64,000 nt of DNA from Paraferrimonas sedimenticola (GCF_002282855.1 NZ_NRIR01000003.1:1-64000); one strand, 5' to 3'; numbered from the stretch's first letter, positions 53,454 to 63,783 are shown. The notes: generated from the letters alone by a model not told the origin. Program-made: numbers and translations.

Positions 53454-54391
53454 GACTCAACTCCTTGCCCAATCGGAAGTGCAGCTAGCGCGTTTTGACA
53501 CAGTTGGCGTTGGCGCTCACCTTGTCCCTCGTTAACCGTACTTCCCGGAAGCACCAATGAAAATGGCAGGCCTGAGGTGGAAAACCACTCGATCTGGGCA
53601 CTGAGCTGGCGCACTTTGCGCTCGAATCCTGGGCCAGGTAAAGGGTCTAGCGACAAGGTAGTACTTTGCACAGGACCGGAATCAAACTGTTTGCTGTACC
53701 AGCCGCGATTTTGCGCCAACTGTTTCCAGGCCACTCGGCTCTTGCTTTCACCGGGTTGATACTTGGCTAAACCCGAGAGCTCGGGTTGATCCGTATCCGG
53801 CTGCTGTGCACTGGCGTTGGACTGAAGCCACTGAGAATCGGGTTTGGCCCAAACCAGCGCGTTCCAGCGACAATGGACCTTGGCACGAGCGCGACAGAGG
53901 CCCATGGGAAAGCGGCTTTCTATCAGAATTGGACCGGGCTTTAAGGGGCCACGCCGGTTCGACAAGTAGGGCAGTTGTAACTCGATACGTTGGTCGCTTA
54001 AGTCAAAAAGCGGGGTTCGTCGTTGGCCCACAAAGCGCAGCATCAAGCCCAAGCGTTGCCGTTCAGAACTGAGTTGAAGCACGAAATGAATGGTCTCACC
54101 AGAAAACGCATTGCCCGATGACAAAGGCTCAAGCTCTAACCCGGCTAAGTTTCGATAGCTATACACTAAGTTGGTGATGAACAGACTGATTAGAAAGAAG
54201 CTAAATAGAATGACCAGGTTGTTTTGGTAGTTGACCCCGAAGATAAACAGCACGCTCGCCATGGCAAGCCAGCTCACTCCGTAGCGGCTGGGCCAAAGAA
54301 AAATATTGGAATGGGTCAGACTGGCTTTGTCCAATTCTTCCTGATTCCTCAGGCGCAACCACCAAGGACGCCACCAAAGCTTGAGTTTCAT
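53450..54391 (-). CDS. DUF58 membrane-associated protein
   Basis: 313 aa. Two membrane helices (about residues 35-75) are followed by the DUF58 domain with FPMGLCRARAKVHC, PDTDQPELSGLAKYQPGESKSRVAWKQLAQ. The domain is related to von Willebrand A folds and partners MoxR ATPases. It overlaps moxR and tgpA by 4 bp each, so it is translationally coupled. Confidence 0.92.
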   Translation of the reverse strand: MKLKLWWRPWWLRLRNQEELDKASLTHSNIFLWPSRYGVSWLAMASVLFIFGVNYQNNLVILFSFFLISLFITNLVYSYRNLAGLELEPLSSGNAFSGETIHFVLQLSSERQRLGLMLRFVGQRRTPLFDLSDQRIELQLPYLSNRRGPLKPGPILIESRFPMGLCRARAKVHCRWNALVWAKPDSQWLQSNASAQQPDTDQPELSGLAKYQPGESKSRVAWKQLAQNRGWYSKQFDSGPVQSTTLSLDPLPGPGFERKVRQLSAQIEWFSTSGLPFSLVLPGSTVNEGQGERQRQLCQNALAALPIGQGVES

Positions 54392-55293
54392 TGCAGTGGG
54401 TCGACTTTACTCAAAAGGTTTATCGCGCTGTTGGCCTGAGTTTGCGGTTGCAAGCCCGTCAGCCTGTGCTGAGCGACGGCCTCGAACACGGCTTGAACAT
54501 CGTCAGCGGTGGCGAACTCTCGTTGTTGAATGAAGGCCCAAGCCTTAGTGCAGGCGAGTAGAGCCTTACTCGCTCGCGGTGACAGAGGATAGCAAGACTG
54601 ATTGTTGCGCGAGGCGTTGGCCAGCGCCACTATGTAGCGCAGCACAGGTTCAGACACCTGAATGCGATCCACCAAAGCTTGCAGTTCCACCAGTTGTTGC
54701 ACATCCATCGCCTGTTGCGAGCGGGTATTCGCGCCACTGTCGCTTTGCGCTAGCATGGTGAGCTCGGCCTGTGGGTTTGGATACCCCAAGCTAAGGCGCA
54801 CCATAAAGCGGTCTAACTGCGACTCTGGCAGAGGGAAGGTGCCAGCTTGGTCCATGGGGTTTTGGCTCGCAATGACAAAAAACGGCGTCGGAAGGCCATA
54901 GGTATTGCCGTCCATAGACACTTGGTTTTCCGCCATGGCCTCAAGCAGCGCGCTTTGTGTTTTTGGGCTAGCTCGATTGATTTCGTCCGCAAGCACTACT
55001 TGGTTGAATACAGGTCCTGGATGAAACACAAACTGCTGGGTTTGTTGGTCGAAGATGGACACTCCAACCAAGTCTGCCGGCAACATGTCGCTGGTGAATT
55101 GCACCCTTTGATGACTCAAGCCGAGCGTATCTGCTAGCGCTTGGGCCAACGTTGATTTTCCCACTCCGGGCAAGTCATTGAGCAGCAGATGGCCGCGCGC
55201 AAGCACGCAGGCCAACGCCAGTTGAATTTCTCTGGGTTTGTCCAAAATAACACGATTGAGCTGGCGTAAAGCCTCGTCGACGAGTTGGTGCAC
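54388..55293 (-). CDS. MoxR-family AAA+ ATPase
   Basis: 301 aa. Walker A is LLNDLPGVGKSTLAQALA and Walker B is VVLADEINRASPKTQSALLEAM. The sensor region reads FVIASQNPMDQAGTFPLPESQLDRFM and sensor 2 lies near LSPRASKALL. It is predicted to be a chaperone-like ATPase for the DUF58/TgpA system. It starts with GTG at 55293 behind an AGGGGGGC ribosome site. An ATG 5 bp upstream is out of frame. Confidence 0.93.
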   Translation of the reverse strand: MHQLVDEALRQLNRVILDKPREIQLALACVLARGHLLLNDLPGVGKSTLAQALADTLGLSHQRVQFTSDMLPADLVGVSIFDQQTQQFVFHPGPVFNQVVLADEINRASPKTQSALLEAMAENQVSMDGNTYGLPTPFFVIASQNPMDQAGTFPLPESQLDRFMVRLSLGYPNPQAELTMLAQSDSGANTRSQQAMDVQQLVELQALVDRIQVSEPVLRYIVALANASRNNQSCYPLSPRASKALLACTKAWAFIQQREFATADDVQAVFEAVAQHRLTGLQPQTQANSAINLLSKVDPLQ

Positions 55294-55389
55294 GACATGC
55301 CCCCCTGGTAAATTATCAGCGCACTTACCAAAGAGTAGCAGTTTTTGGACAAATGTCTTATTTTGCTGGTTTTTTAATAAGATGGCGTA

Positions 55390-57309
55390 TTAATAGCGCC
55401 AACTTCTCTCGTCTTCACTGAGCAAACTTGGGCTCTGTTGATTGAGCATTTGATAGATGGCTCGATAGCTCAAGACTGCCTGAACATATTCGCGTGTTTC
55501 GCGAAATGGAATGGTCTCGATAAAGCTAACCGGATCCAGATTACCGTCGCTCTTTTTAAGCCAGGCTTTAGTGCGATTTGGCCCAGCGTTGTAGCTTGAG
55601 GCCGCCAGTATCCGATTGTTATCAAACTGGCCTAATAGCTCTTTGTAATAGGCGCTGGCCAGGCGAATGTTAGGGTGAGGCTGATACAGCTGGCCGGTGC
55701 CCTTGTAGCGGAAACCGATTTTATTGGCGGTGATCTTGGCGGTTTGCGGCATTAATTGCATTAAGCCACGAGCGCCAACGTGCGAAGTGGCTTGAGGGTT
55801 GTAGGCACTTTCGCGACGCGCGATGGCGAGCAAATCCGCAGCGTCCACATTTCGCATTTTGGCAAATTGCTCAAAGATATCGTTGTAGACGGTGGGGAAG
55901 CGCAACTCGACGGCATCCCAAGCTTTGGCTCGAATCGCGGCTTCAATAGCGAAATACGACCAACCCTGGTCGGCAGCGTACAAGGCCAACTGCTCCATTT
56001 TGTGCTGGGGCTGGCGTGCCAGCAAATAAAGCCATTCGCTGCGGGCATCTTGGTGACGTTCCACGTCTATCAGTGCCTGTACTCGTTGGATACCATCAAG
56101 CTGAGCAATTAGCGTTTGGCTATCGGCTTGAGGCGTTGGGCTTTGCGACTTTAAGGCCATGGGCAAATTGAGTTGTTCTGCGGCCATGAAGCCGTAAAAG
56201 CCTCGATGTTGGGCTAAGTCTTGTAAGATGTTCTGGGCCGCTTGCTCCTGTTGGTCTTGACTCAAGTAGCGCGCCATCCAAAACTGCCAGCGATCTTTGG
56301 CCTTGGCTTTATCGGACAACTGTTCAATCCAAAAGGCAATATGCTGCCAATTTTGCTCGGCAATCGCCCAACGAATTCGAATTTCCACCAAGCTGTCTTG
56401 CTCGCTGCCCTCAAGCAGGCGGTCAATTTGCGCCTGTAGCTTTTCTGGCTTTTTAATCAGGGCTTGTCGCAACAAGGCGTTTTTGAGGTTGTAGCTGTTG
56501 GCTTTGCTAAAGCGTCCCTTGGCTTGATAGCGCTCATAAAGGTCTAAGCTGGCTTTGAGGTCGCGGCGTGACAAGCGTTTGAGTCCGACGCTCACAATCT
56601 CTTCGACCCAAGTGTGGTCATTGGTGTAATTGCTGACCTGCTTTAGTCGGCGAGGGTCGCTGTACACACCGAGTAAGGCTTGCCCTAGTTTCTTGTTGTC
56701 GTCGCTAAGTAGTGAACCTAAATAGCGAGTCAGGCTTGTTTGGCCCGCCTCAAAGCTGAGCAACATTCGGTTCCACACTTGTTGGTCGGTGCGTTTACCG
56801 GCTTTCTGCCATTCGCTAAACAGCACGTCGCATTGGTCTACCTGAGAGCGTCCAGTCAGCCACAGTCGATTAGCGCCCTTGTAGCCCAGCGCTTTGTCGC
56901 CTTTTTGCAATTGCGCTCGATAGTAGTAGCACTGCAAACGGGTGTCTCTCGGCTCTTGCGGGCTGACCGCCAAAAACTCTGACCATTGCTTGCGTTTGCC
57001 TTTGGCCATCAAATAGCGATGGCGGGCTCGGTTATACAGCGGGGTCTCGCTCAAGGACTCGCTGAACTGCTGGAAGTCCTTCAAGCTCATTCGACCCACC
57101 TGGGCGATGCGCTTTTCGTAGTCCAAATATGGGGCTAACGGATAGTCATCAAGCTGCTTTCGCAGCGACTGGTACTGAGAATTGTCCCCTTTGCGAATGG
57201 CATCAAGGGCTTGATTGAATTGTTCGTTATGAGCGGTCGACGCGTAGCTGTTGAGAGTTAAGGCTGTGCTCCCAAGCAGCAATAAGGCGCGCATCAAGAC
57301 TGTCGACAT
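55390..57309 (-). CDS. slt: Soluble lytic murein transglycosylase
   Basis: 639 aa with a signal peptide (residues 1-23, ending NSYAST). A long alpha-superhelical U/L domain is followed by the C-terminal lysozyme-like SLT domain. The catalytic Glu lies in IARRESAYNPQATSHVGARGL, then MQLMPQTAK and LAASSYNAGPNRTKAWL. It cleaves peptidoglycan to anhydro-muropeptides in the periplasm. GAAGGAG precedes ATG. Confidence 0.95.
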   Translation of the reverse strand: MSTVLMRALLLLGSTALTLNSYASTAHNEQFNQALDAIRKGDNSQYQSLRKQLDDYPLAPYLDYEKRIAQVGRMSLKDFQQFSESLSETPLYNRARHRYLMAKGKRKQWSEFLAVSPQEPRDTRLQCYYYRAQLQKGDKALGYKGANRLWLTGRSQVDQCDVLFSEWQKAGKRTDQQVWNRMLLSFEAGQTSLTRYLGSLLSDDNKKLGQALLGVYSDPRRLKQVSNYTNDHTWVEEIVSVGLKRLSRRDLKASLDLYERYQAKGRFSKANSYNLKNALLRQALIKKPEKLQAQIDRLLEGSEQDSLVEIRIRWAIAEQNWQHIAFWIEQLSDKAKAKDRWQFWMARYLSQDQQEQAAQNILQDLAQHRGFYGFMAAEQLNLPMALKSQSPTPQADSQTLIAQLDGIQRVQALIDVERHQDARSEWLYLLARQPQHKMEQLALYAADQGWSYFAIEAAIRAKAWDAVELRFPTVYNDIFEQFAKMRNVDAADLLAIARRESAYNPQATSHVGARGLMQLMPQTAKITANKIGFRYKGTGQLYQPHPNIRLASAYYKELLGQFDNNRILAASSYNAGPNRTKAWLKKSDGNLDPVSFIETIPFRETREYVQAVLSYRAIYQMLNQQSPSLLSEDERSWRY

Positions 57310-57362
57310 GCGGGGCTCCTTCGCAAAATAATGGCGAGCCCCGAAAACTGTGAGAGGACTCG

Positions 57363-58742
57363 CTAGTTTGGACTGGACTCTAGGGATTGCACCCTTCCAG
57401 CCGTATTTTCGTTATTTGTGTTTTCAGTAACTTCTGTATTTTCTGCCTGCTCAACGAGGTCGTTGGGCAATTGCTTACTGGATTGGACGCCCATCTGACG
57501 CATTTGTTCAGCTTGGCGGACCAAATTTCCGCGGCCTTGATGTAGCTTGCTGCGCGCTCCATCAAAAGTTTTCTTTGCGCTGTCCAAGGCTCTGCCCAGT
57601 TTTTCCATATCTTCGATGTAGGCACAGAACTTGTCGTAAAGTTTGCCGGCCTGACGGGCGATTTGTTCAGCGTGTTGCTCTTGTCTTTGATAGCGCCACA
57701 AGTTGTCGATTGTGCGTAAAGCCAGCATCAAGTTCGTCGGGCTAACCAGCATGATATTGTTATCATAGGCGTTTTTTACCAAGCTGGGATCTTTTTCTAA
57801 AGCCAGTAAGAACGCGGGTTCCAGCGGAATAAACATTAACACATAATCCAGCGATTTGAGACCCAAAAGTTGCTGGTAGTTCTTTTTGCTAAGCCCTTTG
57901 ATATGCATGCGAATCGATTCGATATGCGCTTTGAGTTCGAGCTCCGCGCGGCTGGTTTCGTCACAATTGTAGTAGCGCTCGTATGCCGTAAGTGAAACCT
58001 TAGAGTCGATAACCACTTGTTTGTCATTGGGTAAGTGGACGATGACATCGGGACGCAAGGATTGCCCGGCATCGTTTTTAAAGTGGCCTTGAGTCTGGTA
58101 CTCGTGACCCTCGCGCAGCCCTGAATCCTCGAGAATTCGGCTCAGCAACATTTCGCCCCAATCCCCCTGTTGTCGCGAATCGCCTTTGAGCGCGCGGGTG
58201 AGGTTAACGGCGTCTTCGCTCATTTGCAGGTTAAGGGACTTGAGCGATTCGATTTGTTGGCGCAGGGCGCTTTGGTCTTTTACTTGGTGAGTATGGCTTT
58301 GCTGTAACTGAGCTTTGAAGTCACTGAGTTGTTGTTGCAGCGGTGACAACAGATGTTTGACCTGAGCTTGGGACTGACGAGAAAACTCTTGCTGACTGTG
58401 GCTCAGGAGTCGATTGGCCAGATTTTCAAATTGCTGGCCAAGCTGCTCTTGTTGTTTGGCTTGAGTGGTTTGAGTTTGCTCAAGCTGCGCTTTTTGAATG
58501 GCAAGCTTGGTGTTCGCCGCTTGGTACAAGCCGTTGAGCTCGATGAATTCACTTTGTAAATCCGTTAGTTGTTGAGCCATTCGGTGATTGTTTTCGTTAA
58601 CGCTTTGTAGTTGCCCTTGCCATTGTTGGGAGGCTTGCTCGGCGCGGGATTGACCGCGGTTACCCCAAAGGTACCCAAGGAAAAGAGCGATAGGCAGTAA
58701 AGGAAGCCAGTAAAAGCTCTCTACAAGTGACATCCAGTTCAT
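57363..58742 (-). CDS. rmuC: RmuC DNA recombination protein
   Basis: 459 aa. An N-terminal membrane helix is followed by a long coiled coil (about residues 30-165, Gln-rich). The RmuC nuclease-like core follows: ALKGDSRQQGDWGEMLLSRILEDSGLREG, RPDVIVHLPNDKQVVIDSKVSLTAYERY and VLMFIPLEPAFLLAL. It limits inversions at short inverted repeats. A hairpin (GGGGCTC / GAGCCCC, 57313-57346) lies just downstream, before slt. Confidence 0.94.
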   Translation of the reverse strand: MNWMSLVESFYWLPLLPIALFLGYLWGNRGQSRAEQASQQWQGQLQSVNENNHRMAQQLTDLQSEFIELNGLYQAANTKLAIQKAQLEQTQTTQAKQQEQLGQQFENLANRLLSHSQQEFSRQSQAQVKHLLSPLQQQLSDFKAQLQQSHTHQVKDQSALRQQIESLKSLNLQMSEDAVNLTRALKGDSRQQGDWGEMLLSRILEDSGLREGHEYQTQGHFKNDAGQSLRPDVIVHLPNDKQVVIDSKVSLTAYERYYNCDETSRAELELKAHIESIRMHIKGLSKKNYQQLLGLKSLDYVLMFIPLEPAFLLALEKDPSLVKNAYDNNIMLVSPTNLMLALRTIDNLWRYQRQEQHAEQIARQAGKLYDKFCAYIEDMEKLGRALDSAKKTFDGARSKLHQGRGNLVRQAEQMRQMGVQSSKQLPNDLVEQAENTEVTENTNNENTAGRVQSLESSPN

Positions 58743-58896
58743 AAGTATCCGGGCTAGTTCGTTTTTTTAAAGCCTCGCAAGAATACGTCGAGGGTGCAAG
58801 GGCGAAGCGATTAAGGGCTGCGCAAATAAACCGATATCTGAAAGAAGTGTGGCCATAGTCCTGTCTTGATTACTAACCGCTGTAAAAGGAGAGCCC

Positions 58897-59898
58897 ATGA
58901 GCATTGACCCCAAAATTTGGCGCCTGAAGGACAATCAGGTGACTCCAGAGTCCGTTTTCAAAGCCCGCCGCCAGATCGTCAAAGCCATGGGCTTGGGCGT
59001 GGGAGCTATGGGGTTATCGTCGCAGGTGCAAGCTAGCCTGTTGGATTGGTTCAAAGCGCCAGAGCCACAAGCGCTGGCCGATTTGAGCTTTAGCCAGCCC
59101 CAAGCCTACGTGAGTGATGAGATACTGACCCCCTTTGATAAAGTATCCCAACACAACAATTTTTATGAGTTCGGTACCGATAAAGCGGATCCTGCTCGCA
59201 ATGCTCAGTCCTTTCAAACCAACCCATGGCAGCTCAAAGTCGAAGGGGAGGTGGGCAGTAGCCTGACTTTGGATTATGACGATTTGATGCAATCTATCCC
59301 GCTGGAAGAGCGAGTTTATCGTCTGCGGTGCGTCGAGGCCTGGTCGATGGTGATTCCCTGGGTGGGCTTTCCGTTAGCGGCCCTGCTCAAGAAAGCCGAT
59401 CCCACGGGTTCGGCTAAATACGTGGCTTTTGAAACTCTGTACGATCCAAATCAGATGCCGGGGCAAAAGAGTCGACTTATGGGCGGTGGCATTGATTACC
59501 CTTACGTGGAAGGGTTGACGATTGAAGAGGCTATGAATCCGCTGACCTTTATTGCGGTGGGTTTGTACGGCAAGACGCTTCCACCGCAAAACGGTGCACC
59601 GGTGCGCTTGGTGGTGCCGTGGAAGTACGGTTTTAAGTCAATTAAGTCAGTTGTGAATATTCGCTTGACCGAGCGTCGCCCACCAACCACTTGGAATCAA
59701 CTGGCTCCACACGAATACGGTTTTTATGCCAATGTGAACCCAGAGGTGGATCACCCTCGCTGGTCGCAGGCGACCGAGCGGCGAATCGGTGAGGGCGGTT
59801 TGTTGTCGGCCAAACGCATTGCGACTCTGCCGTTTAATGGCTACGGCGAGCAAGTGGCTCACCTATACGCCGGACTTGATTTAAGGCGCAACTATTAA
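58897..59898 (+). CDS. msrP: Periplasmic methionine sulfoxide reductase, molybdopterin subunit
   Basis: 333 aa. The twin-arginine signal [20 protein letters not shown] ends near QVQAS, so it is exported folded. The molybdenum-ligand Cys lies in [20 protein letters not shown] (about residue 148). [24 protein letters not shown] and [15 protein letters not shown] complete the MsrP/YedY pattern. It repairs oxidised Met in envelope proteins. AAGGAG lies before ATG, and the stop overlaps msrQ by 1 bp. Confidence 0.96.
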   Translation: MSIDPKIWRLKDNQVTPESVFKARRQIVKAMGLGVGAMGLSSQVQASLLDWFKAPEPQALADLSFSQPQAYVSDEILTPFDKVSQHNNFYEFGTDKADPARNAQSFQTNPWQLKVEGEVGSSLTLDYDDLMQSIPLEERVYRLRCVEAWSMVIPWVGFPLAALLKKADPTGSAKYVAFETLYDPNQMPGQKSRLMGGGIDYPYVEGLTIEEAMNPLTFIAVGLYGKTLPPQNGAPVRLVVPWKYGFKSIKSVVNIRLTERRPPTTWNQLAPHEYGFYANVNPEVDHPRWSQATERRIGEGGLLSAKRIATLPFNGYGEQVAHLYAGLDLRRNY

Positions 59899-60554
59899 TG
59901 GCGGAGGCTAGCGCAAGACCGGTGTATTGGTGGCGAGTGGTGACGGTGAAAACCCTGATGCACCTACTGGCACTGTTGCCTTTAGTTGGCCTGTTTTGGG
60001 CAGCTAACGCGGGGCGGCTTGGTGGTGATCCGGTACAGTACATCATTCACTTTACCGGCAAAGGCGCGCTTAACTGCTTGATGATAACCTTGCTTCTAAC
60101 GCCTTTGGCGAGAAAGTTTAAACAGGGCTGGCTCCTTCAATGCCGACGCTTAATCGGGCTTTACGTGATACTTTATGCCAGCGTTCACCTGCTGAGTTTT
60201 ATCGCTTTGGACTTGGTTTGGGATTGGAGCTTGTTGGCTAGCGAGATAGTCGAGCGACCTTATATCCTGTTGGGCATGTTGAGTTGGAGCTTATTGTTGG
60301 CCTTAACCGTGACCTCGCCAATGGCGGTTCGTCGGCGCATGGGTGGCCAATGGCAACGCCTGCATTTTTGGATCTATCCGCTGATCCTACTCGTGGTGTG
60401 GCATTACTACTGGTCTGTACGCAGTGAAGTGGTCGAGCCGATAATTTATGCTTTGGTGGCTATTTGGTTATTAAGCCTGCGAAAAGACAAGCTAAAGGCC
60501 TTTGCCAAACCCATCTGGAGCAAGCAGCCCAAAACCAAAACGAAGGTGGCTTAG
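59898..60554 (+). CDS. msrQ: Haem-binding membrane subunit of MsrPQ
   Basis: 218 aa with about six membrane helices. Haem-ligand His candidates lie in VILYASVHLLSFIALDLVWDW (about residue 95) and HFWIYPLILLVVWHYYW (about 158-170). It passes quinol electrons to MsrP. Start and stop overlap with msrP show tight coupling. Confidence 0.95.
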   Translation: MAEASARPVYWWRVVTVKTLMHLLALLPLVGLFWAANAGRLGGDPVQYIIHFTGKGALNCLMITLLLTPLARKFKQGWLLQCRRLIGLYVILYASVHLLSFIALDLVWDWSLLASEIVERPYILLGMLSWSLLLALTVTSPMAVRRRMGGQWQRLHFWIYPLILLVVWHYYWSVRSEVVEPIIYALVAIWLLSLRKDKLKAFAKPIWSKQPKTKTKVA

Positions 60555-60584
60555 TGTATGACTCGGCTCTGTATTCGAGCGGCG

Positions 60585-62327
60585 TTAATACTCTAACTCG
60601 GCAACTTCTAGTCGCTCGTCTCTTTGGTATTTGATTGGCAACAGCTGATCCATTTTGGCCAACACGCAATCGAGACTGTCTGTCGGCTCGACCTGATAGC
60701 AGGCATGGCGCAACGGCGACTTGGTGTTGCTTTGGTCCCACAGTTCCACAAAGCGCTGCGCCTCTTGTGGTAACCCTTTTTCCTCGATATACGGTAAATA
60801 AACAATCAGTCGAGACACATAGATGGTTTGTACTTGATCGCAGCTTCGCAGTATGGATTTCAGACGCTTAACAAACTCGAGGCTTTCTGAAGGGCAGTGT
60901 TTTGGCAGTTTCAGAAAAACCACCCCTAGTGGCAGCTGGTTGCTCTGTGCTTGTGCGATTAGATGCTCTGGAGACTCTATCCCTGTTTCCTCATTCTGTT
61001 TGCGTTCGGCCTTTAAGTGCTTGGCGATTAACCAAATCAAACCTATCCCCATGAGCACGCCAACAGCGATAAAGCTAAACAGTACGCTAAAGCGCTCATA
61101 CAAGGTTTTGAGCGTTTCGCTAAAGGGTTTGTTGAATAGACCGGTTTCTACCGCGTCTCGTTTGAGTTGTTTGAGTTTTTCTTTGTCGCTCGTCTCGGTC
61201 AATTGTTGGTTTAGCTCTAGCATACGTTCAATGTCTGCACTGGCTTTATCGAATTGATTGGTTTCTTTGTAGTGATGGGCTCGCAGTTTATAGACGCCAG
61301 CCGCTTCTTTGACTTTTCCCTCTCGCTCAAAGTACTGAAGCGACTCAGCGAGTAACAACAATGCAGCTTCATCGTCCGGTATTGAGTTAGAAAGTCGAGC
61401 CTCGCCTATCAAGTACTTCGCCATGGCAATACCATCTTCACTGCCAATCTCACTGAATATGGCCAGCCCCAAGCGAGCTTGTTCCTCAGCTTGCTGCCAA
61501 TCTCTCACAAAGTTGTAGAGCCTTGCCAGACCATTGCGCAGATAGCCGCGAAACAGCGAGTTTTCCACGAGCATGGCATCCGCTTTGAGGAGCTCTGCCA
61601 TGTCTGCAACCTCTTTGGGCTGATTTAAAGCCTTTAGGTAGTGAGCGCGTGACAACATGACGCTAATTCGCGCACTTTCCCACAGTTCGTTGAGATCAGT
61701 GATGGTGTCGAGTTGCTGTAAGGCGAGCTCGTAGTCAGCGGTGTAATAAAAGACGTTAGCGGTGGCCAGTTTGATGGCTATTTCTGGAGCGTAAACTAAG
61801 GGGGCTTGGCCCATGTAATCGCTGCGAACAATATCTTCCGCTAGGTTTAAGTCCGTGAGTGCGTCGGTATATTTGCCTTCAGATGTATAGACATATGAAC
61901 GCACGAGTCGAGCATTGGCAATGCCGCCTAGCTCATTGACCTTATCGGCTGCCGTCAGTGCCTGCTCGATTAACTTGTGTGCTTTCTCGAAATCGGCTTC
62001 TAAATAGGCAATCTGAGCTTGGCAGGTGTTTGCATAGGGAATGGCTTGGGGGTGTCTTTGTAGGGTTTCCTGATTCAGATTGGCAAGAATAGCTCTCGCC
62101 TCTGAGTTACGCCCAAGCATGTAGTAAGCTTCGCACAACAATAATGAGCGCCAGACAAAGTCGAACTCATTTGTCGCATAGTTTAAATGTGGGGTTTGAT
62201 GCAGTTGTTCGATGGCTTTTTCGGGGGACTCGTCGATACCAAGGGAAATAGCCCTCAGGTCATCCACATAAGCTTGGGTCATAAAACTGGTCAACACCAG
62301 CAATAGCCCCATGATTGTTCTTGCCAT
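60585..62327 (-). CDS. TPR-repeat membrane protein with degenerate GGDEF-like C terminus
   Basis: About 580 aa. The signal MARTIMGLLLVLTSFMTQA is followed by a periplasmic helical region with several TPR-like repeats (about residues 30-400), a membrane helix (VLFSFIAVGVLMGIGLIWLIA) and a cytoplasmic tail of about 135 aa. The tail follows the GGDEF layout: LPLGVVFLKLP where LxxLDxDxFK is expected, LKSILRSCDQVQTIYVSRLIVYLP where the RxxDxxxRxGGDEF strand is expected. The catalytic GGDEF is absent, so cyclase activity is unlikely. The frame opens at 62351 with an acidic extension; Met 62327 gives a clean signal peptide. Confidence 0.7.
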   Translation of the reverse strand: MARTIMGLLLVLTSFMTQAYVDDLRAISLGIDESPEKAIEQLHQTPHLNYATNEFDFVWRSLLLCEAYYMLGRNSEARAILANLNQETLQRHPQAIPYANTCQAQIAYLEADFEKAHKLIEQALTAADKVNELGGIANARLVRSYVYTSEGKYTDALTDLNLAEDIVRSDYMGQAPLVYAPEIAIKLATANVFYYTADYELALQQLDTITDLNELWESARISVMLSRAHYLKALNQPKEVADMAELLKADAMLVENSLFRGYLRNGLARLYNFVRDWQQAEEQARLGLAIFSEIGSEDGIAMAKYLIGEARLSNSIPDDEAALLLLAESLQYFEREGKVKEAAGVYKLRAHHYKETNQFDKASADIERMLELNQQLTETSDKEKLKQLKRDAVETGLFNKPFSETLKTLYERFSVLFSFIAVGVLMGIGLIWLIAKHLKAERKQNEETGIESPEHLIAQAQSNQLPLGVVFLKLPKHCPSESLEFVKRLKSILRSCDQVQTIYVSRLIVYLPYIEEKGLPQEAQRFVELWDQSNTKSPLRHACYQVEPTDSLDCVLAKMDQLLPIKYQRDERLEVAELEY

Positions 62328-62594
62328 CGCTTTCTCTTGTTCACTCTCCATGTGTATAGCGGAACTTTAATACAGTTGACTAGGGTTTTGAAGAGTTTCC
62401 CTGCCTCTGGGTCAGTATGAGGAGAGTCTTCAAGACCAATCTCACATTAAAGGCCAAGATTTAACAAAATATATGCACAAACTAGTTCACAGACTTTGGT
62501 ACTTGGGGTTTTGCCGGAGCTTTTATACCGCTATATTAGCGTTTGAACCTCAAAGGTTTATTGGAAGAAAATAGAAAATAACGGATTTGAAAAG

Positions 62595-63080
62595 ATGAAT
62601 AAGAAAATTTTAGCCTTGGTCATGGGATGCGCTCTGGCGAGTGGCTGTTCAAGTATTGTAAGTAAATCAGACTACGCTGTGGCGATTAATAGTAATCCTG
62701 GTGGAGCGTCTTTTGTCATCACTAATCGCGATGGTCAAAAAGTAGAAAGTGGTGTCACACCTTCAACGGTAACGCTTAGTTCCTCTTCGGGATACTTTAA
62801 AGGCGAAAGCTACACCGTCGTGCTCCAAAAAGAAGGTTATTCAGAGAAAACCTATACCTTAACCAGTTCCATAGACGGCTGGTACTTTGGCAATATCCTG
62901 TTGGGCGGTTTGATTGGTATGCTAATTGTCGATCCTGCGACCGGTGCTATGTACAACCTACCGGAGCGCGCGGACATCTCGCTAGATGCCAACACGGCTT
63001 CTGCACCGAATGGCGAGCTGCGCATAGCAACTCTAGATTCCTTAAGCGAGGATCAAAAACTGGCTTTGGTTAAGATCTAA
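62595..63080 (+). CDS. Predicted lipoprotein with PEGA-like domain
   Basis: 161 aa. The lipobox LASGC is near residue 18. The N-terminal mature part reads VAINSNPGGASFVITNRDGQ and TPSTVTLSSSSGYFKGESYTVVLQKEGY, a PEGA-like beta domain. A Gly-rich hydrophobic segment NILLGGLIGMLIVDPATGAM follows, as in widespread envelope lipoproteins of unknown role. It is a single gene. The 240 bp upstream hold its promoter, not identified. Confidence 0.82.
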   Translation: MNKKILALVMGCALASGCSSIVSKSDYAVAINSNPGGASFVITNRDGQKVESGVTPSTVTLSSSSGYFKGESYTVVLQKEGYSEKTYTLTSSIDGWYFGNILLGGLIGMLIVDPATGAMYNLPERADISLDANTASAPNGELRIATLDSLSEDQKLALVKI

Positions 63081-63124
63081 CGAGTTGTTAGCTATAGTCG
63101 CAGCAAAGCGTTGGGTGCCGTCTA

Positions 63125-63517
63125 TTACCCAGCGCTTTGCGGCTTGTAGCCTTTCAAATGCTCCACCACACCCGCATCCATATGGTCCATGTGCTCGCTT
63201 AAACGGTTTGCCAAAGCGACCGAGAAAAACTCGCGCATGGGCTTGAATTCGCGGCTCATTTGCCACTCTTCAAATGCTAGTTTCATGTCGCTTAGACAGG
63301 CAGTATGGGCTTGTTTATGGGCTTGATAATCGGGATATTGACTGGCGGCCATTTGCATCTCTTCATAGATGAAATGTCGTCTGTGCTGTTGAATTAAATC
63401 TAGGATCAGCGTGTCGATAGCTTCGTAGTCGAAAGGGAGTCCTTGAATTTTGCGCTGCAACTGGGCGGTTACTCTTTCAAGTGCCTGATGTTGCTGATGA
63501 ATCTGCTCAATACTCAA
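63125..63517 (-). CDS. Haemerythrin-domain protein
   Basis: 130 aa four-helix bundle with a di-iron site. Ligands are readable as HQQHQAL (N-terminal His), HRRHFIYEEMQM (HxxxE), YQAHKQAHTACL (HxxxH) and SEHMDHMDAGVV (HxxxxD). Bacterial haemerythrins bind O2 for storage, delivery or sensing. No ATG is available; TTG 63517 is the likely start, with no strong ribosome site. It is convergent with the lipoprotein gene. The 265 bp to rplY hold no supportable gene. Confidence 0.82.
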   Translation of the reverse strand: MSIEQIHQQHQALERVTAQLQRKIQGLPFDYEAIDTLILDLIQQHRRHFIYEEMQMAASQYPDYQAHKQAHTACLSDMKLAFEEWQMSREFKPMREFFSVALANRLSEHMDHMDAGVVEHLKGYKPQSAG

Positions 63518-63783
63518 TGGATGTCTCGGTCTTGGGGAAACAGGTGATTACACAATTGTATCAGTGCGCACTAATATTGCCTGAATTTATCCTTAACGCT
63601 GTGATCATTCCCGCAGGAAAAATGTTATTTAAGCCGTTAATTTGTCCTGTGATTTTGGTTGAGGACCACAAGCGATAGGTTTCACTTGAGACAGACTAAC
63701 TGGCGTGCTAGTATTCGCGCTCCCAAATCACTGGTCGCAAGTGACTTTGGGTTACATTCAATTTTATATAGAGAGTAAAGATT

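Noticed and set aside
63481-63678. Plus-strand ORF of 65 codons between haemerythrin and rplY
   Set aside because: It starts inside the haemerythrin gene without a ribosome site and matches nothing I know.
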